Assembly: GCF_018130165.1 (NCBI RefSeq)
Contig: NZ_JAFCLZ010000015.1
Span: 155,986-219,985, forward strand
Length of the DNA stretch: 64,000 nt
Source: Bradyrhizobium sp. JYMT SZCCT0180
GTDB lineage: Bacteria; Pseudomonadota; Alphaproteobacteria; Rhizobiales; Xanthobacteraceae
Reading direction: 5' to 3'
Shown: positions 17,190 through 24,834 of the stretch, piece after piece
Layout of the letters: every line of letters starts with the position of its first letter
Position numbering within the stretch: the first letter of the stretch is position 1
Notes under the pieces: model-generated
What the model saw: only the letters and a program-made list of their open reading frames with translations
Database searches by the model: none
Told to the model about the DNA's origin: nothing
Made by a program: the position numbers and the translations under genes

Positions 17190-17849
17190 TCATTTCGGCT
17201 GCGGCACGATCCGGATGTACGGCTTCGGCGACTTCCAGCCCTGCGGATAGATCGTCTTGGCCTCGTCGTCGGTGACTGATCCGGCGATGATGACGTCTTC
17301 GCCCTGTTTCCAGTCGGCCGGCGTCGCGACCCGATGCTTGGCCGTCATCTGCAGTGAGTCAATCACGCGCAAGATTTCCTGGAAGTTGCGGCCTGTGGTC
17401 ATCGGATAGACCAGCACCAATTTGATCTTCTTGTCCGGTCCGATGATGAAGACGTTGCGCACGGTCTGGTTATCGGCAGCGGTGCGCGTCGCGACATCGC
17501 CCGACGTGGAGGCGGGGAGCATGTCGTAGAGTTTTGAGACGTTGAAATCGGTGTCGCCGATCATTGGATAGTTCGGCGCCGCGCCTTGCGTCTCCTTGAT
17601 GTCCTCCGACCATTTCGAATGCTTGTCGACGGGATCGACGCTGAGCCCCATCAGCTTGACGCCGCGCTTGTCGAACTCAGGCTTCAACTTTGCGAGAGCA
17701 CCGAGTTCGGTGGTGCAAACCGGGGTGAAATCCTTCGGATGCGAGAACAACAGCGCCCAATTTGAGCCGATCCAGTCGTGGAATTTGATCTTGCCCTCGG
17801 TGGTCTGGGCTTCGAAGTCCGGGGCGACTGCGCCAATCTGGAGTGCCAT
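17190..17849 (-). CDS. Peroxiredoxin, 1-Cys (Prx6) type
   Basis: Thiol peroxidase of 219 residues reducing hydrogen peroxide and alkyl hydroperoxides in the cytoplasm. The peroxidatic cysteine is in FTPVCTTELG (about residue 45), with the supporting T and the Arg of ATRTAADNQTVRNVFIIGPDKKIKL. The long C-terminal domain and the absence of a resolving cysteine place it in the Prx6 group. The start is set at MALQIGAVAPDFEA; four residues earlier another ATG (17861) exists. There is no reductase gene beside it. Confidence 0.92.
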   Translation of the reverse strand: MALQIGAVAPDFEAQTTEGKIKFHDWIGSNWALLFSHPKDFTPVCTTELGALAKLKPEFDKRGVKLMGLSVDPVDKHSKWSEDIKETQGAAPNYPMIGDTDFNVSKLYDMLPASTSGDVATRTAADNQTVRNVFIIGPDKKIKLVLVYPMTTGRNFQEILRVIDSLQMTAKHRVATPADWKQGEDVIIAGSVTDDEAKTIYPQGWKSPKPYIRIVPQPK

Positions 17850-18275
17850 GGTACACCTCATCTTATTAAAGTTGCAGGAGAATTTCTGTTAATCTGTATA
17901 AGCCCTAACGGGGTCGAAGTGAACCTCCGGCCAAAAAAGGCGAGATCCTTCTCCGCGAATAGGGAACTCCTAGCACCTTCTTTCGATCTGCGCCCCTGCG
18001 ACGAAAAATCCACAGCGGCGGTAATCGCCCGGATTGCCCCGATATCGCCTTTTATGGTCCGCAAGACCCCGGTCCCGGTTGCCAAGGGTCGTTCAAGGCG
18101 GCGTTCATCGGTCATTCAACTGAACCGTGACATCAGTCACAGCGACCAACTGGAGTCACAGCGACTAATTGGCAACCATCTAAAAATCTCGGAACCCAAG
18201 TTCCGAATCGTTAACCACTCGTTTACGCCGGCATCGCAATGCTGGACCAGAAAAAGAAATTGAGAAGTGCAAGCT
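17850..18275. other. Divergent intergenic region with tandem 19-bp repeat and inverted repeat
   Basis: This gap lies between the divergent peroxiredoxin and 18276 genes. It has no convincing gene. It contains two tandem 19-bp units, AGTCACAGCGACCAACTGG (18135-18153) and AGTCACAGCGACTAATTGG (18154-18172), differing at two positions, and the inverted repeat CGGAACCCAAGTTCCG at 18190-18205. Both sit 70-140 bp before the gene at 18276 and look like regulator binding sites. Confidence 0.55.
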
Positions 18276-18854
18276 ATGTCTGCCCCTAATACTACCAAGT
18301 CTATTGAAGCGTTCGCCGTTCTCCAGCCTTCCTGCCGCAAGACCGCCGCCCACGCGCTGACCATCGTGCGCGATGGCGTCATCACCGGCGAGGGCCCGAC
18401 CACCAAGGGCCGTATCCATTTTTCCCGCGCGCTCGATGCCGATGACGCCGCCTGGTGCGCCCGCATCCTGACCGCATCCGCCGTCGAGCATCAGCCGGTC
18501 AGCCGCGCCGAAGCCGAGGCGCTGTTCGAAATCAGCGACGCCGCCGCCGAGCGCAGCGACGGTGGCCGTTTCGACGATCTGCTGGCCAAGGCGGTCGCTC
18601 ATCACGCGGCGTCCGAATCCGGCCTGCCGGTGCCGCCGCGCACGATCGCCCTGTCGCCGGACACCGACATCGAAAGCTGGGCCCCAGCCAAGGCCGTCAA
18701 TATCGACACCAAGGTGCTGGAGTGGATTGCCGCCCAGATGCGCGGCAAGCGCCGCTCCAACCACGCGCTGGCCGCGATGGTCGCGACCCTGGTCGGCGCC
18801 GCCGCACTGCCGCTCGCGCAGCTGCCGGGCATGCTGGACATGGGGATGATGTAA
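18276..18854 (+). CDS. Conserved-looking hypothetical protein with C-terminal hydrophobic segment
   Basis: A 192-residue protein with no recognised domain. The first 160 residues are soluble and Ala/Asp/Glu rich (RIHFSRALDADDAAWCARILTAS; QPVSRAEAEALFEISDAA). A short basic patch MRGKRRSN then leads into a hydrophobic tail ALAAMVATLVGAAALPLAQLPG that could anchor it by its C-terminus. ATG 18276 has GAGAAG eight bases upstream. A strong terminator follows. The tandem repeats in its upstream region suggest specific regulation. Confidence 0.6.
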   Translation: MSAPNTTKSIEAFAVLQPSCRKTAAHALTIVRDGVITGEGPTTKGRIHFSRALDADDAAWCARILTASAVEHQPVSRAEAEALFEISDAAAERSDGGRFDDLLAKAVAHHAASESGLPVPPRTIALSPDTDIESWAPAKAVNIDTKVLEWIAAQMRGKRRSNHALAAMVATLVGAAALPLAQLPGMLDMGMM

Positions 18855-18882
18855 CGTCATTCTCGCATCGTTGAATTCAAAG

Positions 18883-18908
18883 CGGCGGGGATTTTCCCCG
18901 CCGTTTTT
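18883..18908 (+). terminator. Rho-independent terminator
   Basis: Stem CGGCGGGGA (18883-18891) pairs perfectly with TCCCCGCCG (18895-18903) around a TTT loop, followed by TTTTT. It ends the transcript of the gene at 18276. Confidence 0.9.
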
Positions 18909-18959
18909 GTTTGGTGGGGCAGGGTGGTTGGACCGCGATGGTGACGGGCCCCACACGCA

Positions 18960-19270
18960 ACTGTCACCACCCGCAAAGTCGGGTGATCCAGTACGCCGCG
19001 GCCTCTCGATTCAATCATTGACGTCTCTGGAATACTGGATCGCCCGCCGGAGCCTGTCATCGGGCGCGCATTCGCGCGACCCGGTGGCGGGCGATGACAA
19101 CTGAATATGTGTCCGCATTCTCGGGGCGCGGTGCGCCCGAGGCTTGAAGCGTTCGCCTTTCAAATCAGAGGGCGCAGAGAATGCGGGCTGCGTGCTGCAC
19201 CCGCGGTCTCGATGTGCCATGTGTGCATAAGAATGAGCACACGAGCATACAGAGGGCTTTAATTCCCGAT
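18960..19270. repeat. Composite dispersed-repeat region
   Basis: Several repeat pieces lie side by side. GGGTGATCCAGTA (18981-18993) faces TACTGGATCGCCC (19033-19045). From about 19090 to 19265 runs a stretch with CAGAGGGCGCAGAGAATGC, GCACCCGCGGTCTCG and GCACACGAGCATACAGAG, which I recall as one end of a long repeat found many times in Bradyrhizobium and Rhodopseudomonas genomes. The other end of a similar element occupies 63640-64000. No gene is seen from 18909 to 19292. Confidence 0.55.
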
Positions 19271-19292
19271 CCGGCACCCCATATAGAATCCC

Positions 19293-19442
19293 ATGGCACA
19301 ATGGAAAGCATCTGTCGCGCGGCAACCACCAATGACCAAGGCGGAACTGCGGGATATGCTGACCGACGCAGTCCGCAACACGCAGCCGGGTGCTGACGAG
19401 AAGCCGAAACGCTCCCCGAAGGTCGAGAACGATCAGTCCTGA
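19293..19442 (+). CDS. Small hypothetical protein (49 aa)
   Basis: A short frame encoding 49 residues: MAQWKASVARQPP, then MTKAELRDMLTDAVRNTQPG, then a Lys/Pro/Glu-rich tail ending ENDQS. The central helix and its charge pattern look like a genuine small soluble protein. A second ATG at 19332 gives a 36-residue form beginning MTKAELRDML. No clear ribosome site precedes either start; TATAGAAT at 19282-19289 could be a -10 element. Function unknown. Confidence 0.45.
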   Translation: MAQWKASVARQPPMTKAELRDMLTDAVRNTQPGADEKPKRSPKVENDQS

Positions 19443-19522
19443 GGGGCCGCCCGACGATTTATCCTCGGCAGTTGCGGTCGATCCGAACTTCTTGGCCTCA
19501 CAAGTTTCACAGGGAATAGCGT

Positions 19523-19759
19523 ATGCGGCTGGTTGCCAAACCCACCGAACAAGAGATCATCGAGGGGCCGCAAGCGGTATCCTTTCAGATCGCGAACGGG
19601 AACGCGCGGCAGCGCTGCCTTCTGCAAACCGATCTTCCGACGCAGGCGCTGGCCCACAAATATCTGCTCACCAATTGGCCCGTGATCGAGCGGATGGCGC
19701 GCGAGGCCCTCGCGACCGGCATCCTTGACGATGGTCAAATCAAACTGGCCATGGTCTAG
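19523..19759 (+). CDS. Small hypothetical protein (78 aa)
   Basis: A 78-residue soluble protein, start MRLVAKPTEQEIIEG with AGGGA ten bases upstream. The sequence has a beta-like first half (QAVSFQIANGNARQRCLLQT) and an amphipathic helical second half (TNWPVIERMAREALATGILDDGQIKLAMV). Codon use matches the chromosome. No family recognised. A dispersed palindromic repeat follows it directly. Confidence 0.55.
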   Translation: MRLVAKPTEQEIIEGPQAVSFQIANGNARQRCLLQTDLPTQALAHKYLLTNWPVIERMAREALATGILDDGQIKLAMV

Positions 19760-19773
19760 ATTCTTGTTTTGAC

Positions 19774-19817
19774 GCGTTTTCTTGACGCGAACCGGTATCC
19801 ACTTCGCTCGAAAACGC
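19774..19817. repeat. 44-bp dispersed repeat with GCGTTTTC/GAAAACGC ends
   Basis: Begins GCGTTTTCTTGACGCGAAC, continues CGGTATCCACTTCGCTC and ends GAAAACGC, the inverse of its start. The same element, inverted, is at 51654-51697; an expanded version is at 57054-57136 and a half copy at 59871-59890. Confidence 0.8.
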
Positions 19818-19866
19818 TATAGTTCGTTCAACAATCAATGTCGGTTTTGGTCTACAGGGAACAGTC

Positions 19867-20046
19867 ATGCTCAAGGATCGCGAGAATATCCTGAATGCGC
19901 TTCGCGAGAAGCCGCTCAAGGTCTACGAGATCATGAAACGCGCCAATCTTCCGAACGAGGAAGCCTGCCAGTCGCTGCTGCTCAAAATGCGCGACGAGGG
20001 TCTGGTGAAATTCGACATCCACAAGGGACGATGGCTTGCCGGATGA
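19867..20046 (+). CDS. Small winged-helix-like protein (59 aa)
   Basis: The frame from ATG 19867 to TGA 20046 encodes 59 residues: MLKDRENILNALREKPLKVY, EIMKRANLPNEEACQSLLLK, then MRDEGLVKFDIHKGRWLAG. The pattern helix (ILNALREKPLKV) - helix (YEIMKRANLP) - recognition helix (NEEACQSLLLKMRDEGLV) - beta wing (KFDIHKGRWLA) is that of a MarR/ArsR-type winged helix reduced to its DNA-binding core. The RNA may start near the repeat just upstream. It could be a minimal regulator or a one-domain anti-regulator; no partner gene is obvious. Confidence 0.6.
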   Translation: MLKDRENILNALREKPLKVYEIMKRANLPNEEACQSLLLKMRDEGLVKFDIHKGRWLAG

Positions 20047-20128
20047 TGGCGGCTCGCCGGATGATGGCGCGGCGCGGCATACAAGTCGCCGCGCCGAAAA
20101 TCGATGTCGGCTCGAAGCTGGATCGCGG

Positions 20129-20239
20129 CTAGTCCCGGCCGCGTGTGTCTCGAATGTCCCGCAAGAGCCAGGCGAGCACAAGAACCGAAGGCGTCCAGGC
20201 GAGTAGTGCTCCGATCAACATCGCTTGCGCGCTTGTCAT
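20129..20239 (-). CDS. Tiny one-helix membrane protein (36 aa)
   Basis: On the minus strand ATG 20239 to TAG 20129 encodes MTSAQAMLIGALLAWTPSVL followed by VLAWLLRDIRDTRGRD. It is one transmembrane segment with a charged, Arg-rich cytoplasmic tail. The start is preceded by GGAGGAGCCAAC, a strong ribosome site at proper spacing, which is the main support. It lies about 100 bp after the zinc-finger pair on the same strand and could share their transcript. No family recognised. Confidence 0.5.
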   Translation of the reverse strand: MTSAQAMLIGALLAWTPSVLVLAWLLRDIRDTRGRD

Positions 20240-20341
20240 GTTGGCTCCTCCACTTACGCTATCGACAATTTTCACCTCAACGGTTTCGGCTCATTTCGGT
20301 CCGAGAGACAGTCTCCAGTCTGGAGCTGCCGCATCGCTGGA

Positions 20342-20527
20342 TTATTTTTGGTTTGCGACAGACGGCTCGGGGCATTTGTAGAGCCATCTCCAATAGGCCT
20401 TGTTACGATCCCGCTGACGCTTGCACTGTTCGCGGCACCTGGACGAGCAGAATTGCCCGAAACGCCAGCTGAAACGGACCAGCCCGAAGGGGCGGTCGCA
20501 GTTCGGATTGTCGCAACGATTTGTCAT
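20342..20527 (-). CDS. Small Cys-rich zinc-finger protein (61 aa), coupled to upstream gene
   Basis: From ATG 20527 this encodes 61 residues with RCDNPNCDRPFGLVRF, WRFGQFCSSRCREQCKRQRD and LYKCPE. The paired CxxxxC and CxxxC ligands resemble treble-clef or MYM/FCS-type fingers. The ATG overlaps the TGA of the gene before it (shared TCAT on the plus strand, 20524-20527), so translation is probably coupled. An in-frame upstream GTG/ATG at 20593 lies inside the neighbour and is less likely. The basic C-terminal half suggests nucleic acid contact, by inference only. Confidence 0.65.
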   Translation of the reverse strand: MTNRCDNPNCDRPFGLVRFSWRFGQFCSSRCREQCKRQRDRNKAYWRWLYKCPEPSVANQK

Positions 20528-20688
20528 GATGCGGCCTCCGCATTCGTTCGCAGGATCAAGCGAATGAATTTTTCCTGGCCCTGGCCGAGACAAGAACGTC
20601 CGCAGTAACGTTCACGCGCCGGATTTCGCAGGCATACTATCTTGGGTTCTTCACTGTCGCATTCGGAACAGCGTGGGCCTGTACGCAT
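20524..20688 (-). CDS. Small Cys-rich zinc-ribbon protein (54 aa)
   Basis: From ATG 20688 this encodes 54 residues: MRTGPRCSECDSEEPKIVCL, RNPARERYCGRSCLGQGQEK, then FIRLILRTNAEAAS. Two Cys pairs (CSEC and CGRSC) plus a lone Cys can form one zinc site. The start is fixed by AGGAGGAGGTCGCC immediately upstream on the minus strand, an almost ideal ribosome site; nine extra residues to 20715 are unnecessary. It is the first gene of a two-gene operon with the next zinc finger. Confidence 0.65.
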   Translation of the reverse strand: MRTGPRCSECDSEEPKIVCLRNPARERYCGRSCLGQGQEKFIRLILRTNAEAAS

Positions 20689-20953
20689 GGCGACCTCCTC
20701 CTGAGGAATTGCCATTCACTGATCGTGGTGTACTGGTTGTCGTGCCGTCGGATGACCGGAGGGCGACGATGCCGCACTCTCGTTCCGTCCCGCCCCATAT
20801 TCAACTTGTCTAGATGGTTGATCGCCCTATCCCTAGGTATGACCGGTTCGAAACCGCCATTTCGGTGGGATGGGATTGTTGTTTTGGCCCTGTCGCCGGA
20901 CCGATCGGAATAGCGGCGCCAGAATGCGGTGCTAACCCGATCGGATCGGGTCA

Positions 20954-21340
20954 TCAGCTCTTTTCCTCGCCGTGCCCGCGCAGCGCGGCGTCGAGGCAGT
21001 TGATCAATGCCTCTCCCGTGAAGGGCTTGGTGAGAAAGCAGCTCGCGCCGGCCTTCAGTGCTTGCATGCGCGCGTTCTCGGTCGCGAAAGCCGTGATGAA
21101 AATGAATGGCAGCCGGTGTCCGTCGGCAACCAGGTGAGCTTGCAGCTCGAGACCGGTCATGACCGGCATTTGAATATCTGCGATCACGCACGAGGTGTCA
21201 TGCAGATGAGGCGACCGCAGGAACGCCCCGGCCGATTCAAAGGTGTGAACGACGTATCCAAGCGTCCGCACGAGATTGTAGGTCGCGGTGCGAACGGAGC
21301 CGTCATCGTCAATGATTGAAACTACGGGTGGGTTGGCCAA
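20954..21340 (-). CDS. Receiver-only response regulator
   Basis: A 128-residue CheY-like receiver: SIIDDDGSVRTAT (acidic pocket, about 8-20), phospho-acceptor D55 in CVIADIQMPVMTG, the switch Thr in FIFITAFA and the conserved Lys in FLTKPF. There is no output domain. The sequence is close to FixJ/NodW receivers. It lies 134 bp downstream of a FixJ-type regulator and its kinase on the same strand, so it may be a phosphate sink or a second target of that kinase. Confidence 0.88.
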   Translation of the reverse strand: MANPPVVSIIDDDGSVRTATYNLVRTLGYVVHTFESAGAFLRSPHLHDTSCVIADIQMPVMTGLELQAHLVADGHRLPFIFITAFATENARMQALKAGASCFLTKPFTGEALINCLDAALRGHGEEKS

Positions 21341-21426
21341 AGCGGTGCTTCCTGACGTGCCGGCAGAATGCCTCTTGCTGCAAGCCGCTTGAGGGCAGAG
21401 TGCGTCGCAAATCAGGGGCGGAAAAT

Positions 21427-21439
21427 CATACTTAGGTTT
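21427..21439. promoter_or_regulatory. Candidate operator CATACTTAGGTTT
   Basis: This 13-mer lies between the receiver-only gene and the FixJ-type regulator gene. Its exact inverse complement is found again upstream of the kinase gene at 24173-24185, and a similar CATACCTAGG is at 20833-20842 read on the minus strand. Placement around the FixJ-type locus suggests the regulator's own binding site; this is inference. Confidence 0.35.
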
Positions 21440-21474
21440 GCAGGACGGGGTGTGGATCGCTCCACGACCCGCCG

Positions 21475-22140
21475 CTATTGCGGCGGCGCCGGGCGCTGTA
21501 TTTCGAGCGCCTGGGCCATCTTCACCAGCTCGGCCAGCGACTTCGCGGCCATTTTTCTCATGATGTTTCCGCGGTGTATCTTCACGGTGATCTCGGCAAT
21601 GCCGATTTCGGCAGCGATCTGCTTGTTCATGAGCCCGGTCGTGACCAGCGCCATCACCTCCCGCTCCCGGGCAGTCAAGGTCGCGAACAGCGCGTGCAGG
21701 TCGGAGCGGATCTTTGCTTCATTCCGGCTATTTCGATCGCGTTCGATTGCCGCGGTCACGGCATCCAGCATGTCCTGATCGCGGAACGGCTTGGTCAAAA
21801 AGTCGACAGCCCCGGCCTTCATGGCCCTGACCGTCATCGGGATATCGCCGTGGCCGGTCATGAAGACGATGGGAATGTGAATGCCTGCCTTGGCAAGGTC
21901 GGCCTGAAAGTCGAGGCCGCTCAGTCGAGGCAGCCTGATGTCAAGGATCAGGCAGCTCGCAACGTCCGGCAGCTTGCTCTGCAGAAATTCAGCAGCCGAA
22001 CCGAACACTTCGACCCGCAAGCCCACCGAGCGGAAAAGATTCCTGAGCGCTTCACGCACCGACACGTCATCGTCGACAACATAGACGATCGGCTCGTCCG
22101 GGCCGCCAATGTTGCGAGGCGAGTTTGAGCGGCCGGTCAC
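21475..22140 (-). CDS. FixJ/NodW-type LuxR-family response regulator
   Basis: A 221-residue two-domain regulator. The receiver (about 17-130) has IVYVVDDDVSVREAL, phospho-acceptor D67 in LILDIRLPRLSG, MTGHGDIPM and FLTKPFRDQD. The C-terminal LuxR helix-turn-helix (about 150-210) has LTAREREVMALVTTGLMNKQ and IAEITVKIHRGNIMRKM. The start codon is GTG (22140), overlapping the kinase stop as GTGA, so the pair is translationally coupled. Closest named types are FixJ, NodW and NwsB; the signal is unknown. Confidence 0.93.
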   Translation of the reverse strand: MTGRSNSPRNIGGPDEPIVYVVDDDVSVREALRNLFRSVGLRVEVFGSAAEFLQSKLPDVASCLILDIRLPRLSGLDFQADLAKAGIHIPIVFMTGHGDIPMTVRAMKAGAVDFLTKPFRDQDMLDAVTAAIERDRNSRNEAKIRSDLHALFATLTAREREVMALVTTGLMNKQIAAEIGIAEITVKIHRGNIMRKMAAKSLAELVKMAQALEIQRPAPPQ

Positions 22141-23891
22141 AGCGTATGGTCCTCTCGATGCATCGGCAGGCTGAACTGAAACGTGGCGCCGGGCCCGACA
22201 TTGATGGAGGCCGACAATCGCCCACCATGGGACTCGACGATTGATCGGCAGATCGACAGGCCCATGCCCATGCCGTCGGGTTTGGTGGTGAAGAACGGGG
22301 CGAACAGCCGGTCGGCATTCTGAACGGCTAATCCGACACCGGAGTCTGTTACCGTGACCAGAATCTCGCGGGCGTCCTCCTGGTGCGTCCGGATCGCCAG
22401 CTTGCGCGGCCGGTCAGTGACCGGTTGCATCGCTTCAATGGCGTTGATGACGAGATTGAGGATGACCTGCTGCAGCTGAATCCGATCGCCGAGGACAGGG
22501 GCGAGGGCAGGAGCGAGGTCCTTCCGCAGCACGATCCGGTGGCTGAACAGTTCGCGATGCAGCAAGGTGACCACCTCATTGACGACCGCATTGATGTCGA
22601 GAGGCGCTTTCTGATCGGCGGTCTTGCTTACCAGCCCGCGGACGCGCTGGATCACTTCGCCCGCCCGGTTGCCGTCATCGATAATCGAGACCAGGGCGCT
22701 GCGCGCCTCCTGCAGTTCGGGAGTGTCGCGGTTGAGCCAACGCAGCGCGGCCGAGGCGTTGGCGACGACGGCGGCCAGCGGCTGGTTCACTTCATGGGCA
22801 ATCGACGCGGCCAGCTCCCCGAGCGCCGTCACGCGCGTGACATGCGCCAGTTCAGCCTGAGCTTCGTGCAGTTTCTCCTCCGCTCGTCTTCGTGCGGTGA
22901 CGTCCGTCACCGCGCCGACAAATTCGATGCCACCAGATGCATCGGTTACGGCGTGCGCGGTTGCATGGACATATTTGACCGAGCCGCCGGGCATCAGCAA
23001 TCGATATTCGTGATCGAAATCCCTGCCGTCGCGGGACGCCCGGTCGATGGTCTGTTGCGCGCCCGCTCGATCATCGGGGTGAATGCGTTGAATGACCATG
23101 TCGAGTGTGACCGAAGGTGCCTTTTCAACGCCGAATATCCTGAAGGTTTCGTCCGACCAGATAATTTCGCCGGTGGCGACGCGCCAGCCGAAGCTGCCGG
23201 TGTGGCTCAATCGCTGTGCTTCGGCCAAATAGTTCCCACTCTGCCGCAAGGCGTTTTCAGCCTCCTTGCGCTCGGTGATGTCCTCGCATGCGATCAGGAC
23301 GATCAGCCGGTCATCCTGCCGTCGCACGGCTTTTGCGTTTTCACGAACCCACAGCGCCGAACCGTCCTTGCGGACCTTTCGGATCTCCCAGCTATGCGTT
23401 TGCCCGATATGCGCCAGACAGATTTCAACGCTTTTTCGCACCGTGTCCCAGTCTGCTTCAAAGAACACCCCGAGCACCGGTTGTCCCCGTAGTTCGCTGA
23501 CGAGATAGCCGAGCTGGGCGGCGCCAAAAGTGTTGACCGAAAGGACGATGCCGTCCGCATCGACCATGAAGTACATGACGGGGTTGTGCTCGAAGACCTC
23601 CTTCCACTGCGCCTCGCTCTCGCGCAGGGCTTCTATTGCGCGTTGTTCGGCGCTTGCCCGGCTCTCAAGCGCGGCTTCCATTTGCCTGCGGGTGCTTCCT
23701 ACCAGGTGCATCACGATCAATGAGGCGAGAAACAGGGCGAACAGCAGCACGACGGCAATCAGATAGTCGGCAACCTCCGGGGCGGGACCGAGCACGAGCC
23801 AGATGCAAGCCGCCGTCAACGATGCCAGCGCCATGCCGCCGAGCAGCGATTGCTCGGCCGAGCGCCGGGATTTTAGTATCTGGTTACGCAT
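22137..23891 (-). CDS. PAS sensor histidine kinase, partner of the FixJ-type regulator
   Basis: A 584-residue kinase from ATG 23891 (a start at 23963 would add 24). Two membrane helices (about 20-60) form an N-terminal anchor; a short coiled segment and two PAS/PAC domains follow (about 85-210 and 215-335), the second beginning ALRQSGNYLAEAQRLSHTGSFGWRV. HisKA has H366 in ELAASIAHEVNQPLAAVV, and the HATPase has VTDSGVGL, FAPFFTTK and GMGMGLSICRSIVE. This is the NodV/NwsA/FixL-like class. No haem-binding His typical of FixL PAS was identified, so oxygen sensing is not claimed. Confidence 0.92.
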   Translation of the reverse strand: MRNQILKSRRSAEQSLLGGMALASLTAACIWLVLGPAPEVADYLIAVVLLFALFLASLIVMHLVGSTRRQMEAALESRASAEQRAIEALRESEAQWKEVFEHNPVMYFMVDADGIVLSVNTFGAAQLGYLVSELRGQPVLGVFFEADWDTVRKSVEICLAHIGQTHSWEIRKVRKDGSALWVRENAKAVRRQDDRLIVLIACEDITERKEAENALRQSGNYLAEAQRLSHTGSFGWRVATGEIIWSDETFRIFGVEKAPSVTLDMVIQRIHPDDRAGAQQTIDRASRDGRDFDHEYRLLMPGGSVKYVHATAHAVTDASGGIEFVGAVTDVTARRRAEEKLHEAQAELAHVTRVTALGELAASIAHEVNQPLAAVVANASAALRWLNRDTPELQEARSALVSIIDDGNRAGEVIQRVRGLVSKTADQKAPLDINAVVNEVVTLLHRELFSHRIVLRKDLAPALAPVLGDRIQLQQVILNLVINAIEAMQPVTDRPRKLAIRTHQEDAREILVTVTDSGVGLAVQNADRLFAPFFTTKPDGMGMGLSICRSIVESHGGRLSASINVGPGATFQFSLPMHREDHTL

Positions 23892-23963
23892 GGCATTCGG
23901 CCGTTCGGCCCCGCGCCGCGTCGTCAGGTGATCATCACCATCGACGGCAACACGTGGCCCCAC

Positions 23964-24405
23964 GAATAGGCCGCATCCTAGCAGCTTTTCCCGGCCCGGA
24001 GGTATGGTGCATCGCGATACGCAGGTGGCTCAGAGCGCTTGACGGTCGCGGCCGTTCGTCGCGCCTGCAAGCCTCGGTTGACAATCGCGGAACGCGCAAC
24101 GTCGACAACTGGATATCGCTGCGGGAGGAGGTGGGCGCTCCTTCTCCTCGCAAGGCTCATGCGGCTGATCCTAAACCTAAGTATGCTCCTCTCACCCAAA
24201 TGTAACGTGCATATCAACCTCCGTTCAATGGTTCGGCGATTCTCCGCGACTAGGCTGGCGCGATAGCCGAGCAAGCAGCAGCTATCTCGCGCCATTGCTC
24301 TTGCTGATTGAACGTCGAACCTCGGCGCCGCTGTCCGGGATAACATTGTAAACATCGCTTGCGTAACGACCGCCGTCTCGTGCCGCCACAAATTCGGGGA
24401 TTGAG
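23964..24405. other. Intergenic region upstream of the sensor kinase, no gene seen
   Basis: No supported gene. It contains the 13-mer AAACCTAAGTATG at 24173-24185, the inverse complement of the site at 21427-21439. That sequence lies about 285 bp before the kinase start and inside a direct repeat CCTAAA-CCTAAG. Confidence 0.4.
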
Positions 24406-24669
24406 ATGCCAAAGCCAAGCCTGCAATTGATCCACTGCTCGAACGATATTCGCCCGGCTGCAAAACGCCGGCAGGACAGCGCCGCCTTCCAACCATACGT
24501 TATTCCTGGAGGCGCGCGATCCGTGCCGGGCGAGCGTTCTTGGGAGGCCGCGCTTGATCTGGTCGATTTTGGCGTTCTGGTTTGCTATAGAAACTATCTT
24601 GCCTTCCTTGAGGCGAGTGCGGCCGTTCTCGGCGGCTCCAGGTGGACTGATCATGAAAAGACCCGCTAA
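24406..24669 (+). CDS. Possible hypothetical protein (87 aa)
   Basis: A frame from ATG 24406, with GGGATTGAG just before it, encodes 87 residues: MPKPSLQLIHCSNDIRPAAK, then a central helix WEAALDLVDFGVLVCYRNYL followed by AFLEASAAVLGG. The helical half looks protein-like, but codon bias is weaker than in neighbouring genes and no family was recognised. It could be a chance frame. Confidence 0.35.
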   Translation: MPKPSLQLIHCSNDIRPAAKRRQDSAAFQPYVIPGGARSVPGERSWEAALDLVDFGVLVCYRNYLAFLEASAAVLGGSRWTDHEKTR

Positions 24670-24834
24670 ATTGACAAGGCACGCCCGAACCATGCGTGGT
24701 GCGTCGATGATCCCTTGCTCCGGGTCGTCAACGCCACCCGCGTGGGCCCGCTACGGTGTCCTACAACTTGTCCGTGGAGCCGAAGCCGGTCACTCTGCTG
24801 AGCTGCGCATCTCGAATTGGGGGGCTGGTGCCTG

